Shown here: piece after piece, positions 4,155 to 5,006 of the stretch
How the letters are laid out: every line of letters begins with the position of its first letter
Position numbering within the stretch: position 1 is the stretch's first letter
NCBI GenBank assembly: GCA_944321005.1
Contig: CALUJT010000167.1
Span: forward strand, 1 to 5,006
Reading direction: 5' to 3'
DNA length: 5,006 nucleotides
Origin: an uncultured Atopobiaceae bacterium
Lineage (GTDB): Bacteria > Actinomycetota > Coriobacteriia > Coriobacteriales > Atopobiaceae
Position numbers and translations under genes: made by a program
The notes under the pieces: model-generated
Databases searched by the model: none
What the model saw: the letters and a program-made list of their open reading frames with translations, nothing else
What the model was told of the DNA's origin: nothing

Positions 4155-5006
4155 TTGATTTACACAATGACGTTGAACCCCGCCCTCGACTATGTCATGC
4201 ACCCCCTGACGCTCGACATGGGATTCACCAACCGTTCCTCCAACGAGGAACTCCACTGCGGTGGAAACGGCATCAACATCGCCACCCTCCTGAACGAGCT
4301 CGACACGCCCAGCATCGCCATGGGCATTGCCGCGGGCTTCACGGGTGACTACCTCCTGCGCCGTCTTCAGGAGAAGGGCATCGCGAGCAACTTCGTCCTT
4401 CTCGACCGCGGGTACACCCGCATCAACGTCAAGCTCAACGGCATCGTCATGACGATGGTCAACGGCATGGGCCCCAAGATTCCGGAGAAGAAGGTCGACG
4501 AGCTCCTGGGCCGCATGGACGTCGTCGGCGCCGGCGACACCCTCGTCCTCACGGGCTCCATCCCCAACAGCCTGCCCGAGGACATGTACATGCAGATCAT
4601 GCGCCGCCTCGGCGGGCGCGGCATCCAGTTCGTCGTGGACGCCCCGGGCCAGCTCCTCATGGAGTCGCTCGAGATGCACCCGTTCCTCATCAAGCCCAAC
4701 AACCACGAGGTCGGCCGCATCTACGGCGTGAACATCGAGGAGCCCGAGGAGTGCATGCCCTACGCGCACAAGCTCCAGGAGAAGGGCGCGCGCAACGTCA
4801 TCATCTCCTGCGGCGGGCACGGCTCGCTGCTGCTTGACGAGAACGGCGCGGAGCACATCGTCCCCACCGCCAAGATCAAGCTCGTCAACGCCACGGGCGC
4901 CGGCGACTCCATGGTGGGCGGCTTCCTCTCGCAGGTCACACGCGGCGTCGACTACGAGACCGCCCTCATCTTTGCCTCCGCGTGCGGCACCGCCACCGCC
5001 GCGAGC
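4155..5006 (+). CDS. fruK: 1-phosphofructokinase (PfkB/ribokinase family), 3' end outside window
   Basis: The first 284 codons are present; the family usually has about 305-320 residues. The enzyme uses ATP to convert fructose 1-phosphate to fructose 1,6-bisphosphate in the cytosol after phosphotransferase uptake of fructose. The N-terminus MIYTMTLNPALDYVM is characteristic. Other motifs are GGNGINIA (36-43, PfkB signature 1), TRINVKL (88-94, sugar-phosphate contact), TGSIPNSLP (133-141), IKPNNHE (179-185) and NATGAGDSMVGGF (245-257, signature 2) with catalytic Asp251. Position 38 is Asn where FruK proteins usually have Lys, and position 245 is Asn where signature 2 usually starts with Asp. 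The TTG start is supported by GGAAGGAG six bases upstream and the conserved N-terminus. Tagatose-6-phosphate kinase (LacC) is the main alternative. Fructose PTS genes would be expected beyond the window. Confidence 0.9.
   Translation, partial: MIYTMTLNPALDYVMHPLTLDMGFTNRSSNEELHCGGNGINIATLLNELDTPSIAMGIAAGFTGDYLLRRLQEKGIASNFVLLDRGYTRINVKLNGIVMTMVNGMGPKIPEKKVDELLGRMDVVGAGDTLVLTGSIPNSLPEDMYMQIMRRLGGRGIQFVVDAPGQLLMESLEMHPFLIKPNNHEVGRIYGVNIEEPEECMPYAHKLQEKGARNVIISCGGHGSLLLDENGAEHIVPTAKIKLVNATGAGDSMVGGFLSQVTRGVDYETALIFASACGTATAAS

Noticed and set aside
4097..4348. Small plus-strand open frame starting MCCILNWW before the kinase
   Set aside because: It runs out of frame into the kinase gene, has no ribosome binding site and matches no known leader type.
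4122..4856. Minus-strand open frame of 244 codons opposite the 1-phosphofructokinase
   Set aside because: The plus strand encodes every PfkB motif. The antisense translation is a low-complexity Val/Asp/Ala/Leu-rich shadow.

Overview
The window is GC-rich bacterial chromosome with high-GC third codon positions, GTG and TTG starts, purine-rich ribosome binding sites and tRNA genes that encode their own CCA ends. This fits a high-GC Gram-positive. The 1-phosphofructokinase that begins MIYTMTLNPALDYVM, together with a streptodornase-type secreted nuclease, makes a host-associated Coriobacteriia member (Olsenella, Atopobium or Collinsella-like) my best guess. That placement is inference from style, not from a marker gene.

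Layout. Bases 1-792 (minus strand) hold the first 264 codons of an M42 metallopeptidase whose 3' end lies outside the window. A divergent intergenic region (793-986) carries a nested GC-rich inverted repeat and weak promoter elements. On the plus strand there follow a Fic-domain protein with an autoinhibitory motif (987-1736) and a small protein with a single EF-hand-like loop and a cysteine-rich membrane segment (1808-2038). A strong promoter then drives a tRNA-His / tRNA-Lys pair (2153-2318), closed by a textbook rho-independent terminator (2328-2360).

The second half starts with a two-gene operon: a membrane-anchored or secreted DNA/RNA non-specific endonuclease (2471-3262) and, 7 bases later, a Nudix hydrolase of the ADP-ribose pyrophosphatase type (3270-3893). 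The Nudix N-terminus is built from four 12-base tandem repeats. A tRNA-Arg(UCU) gene follows 23 bases after the Nudix stop codon and ends in a hairpin. After a short spacer with a 6-base-arm palindrome comes a PfkB-family 1-phosphofructokinase (4155 onward) that is cut by the window end.

How the genes relate. Most of the window is housekeeping: peptide turnover, translation, nucleotide hygiene and fructose-1-phosphate metabolism. The nuclease and Nudix pair could act together in use of extracellular nucleic acid, but only their adjacency supports this. No mobile element, CRISPR array or phage gene is visible. The most notable signals are a likely missing metal ligand in the M42 peptidase, the EF-hand/cysteine membrane microprotein beside the Fic gene, a palindrome filling the spacer of the tRNA promoter, and the tandem repeat in the Nudix gene.
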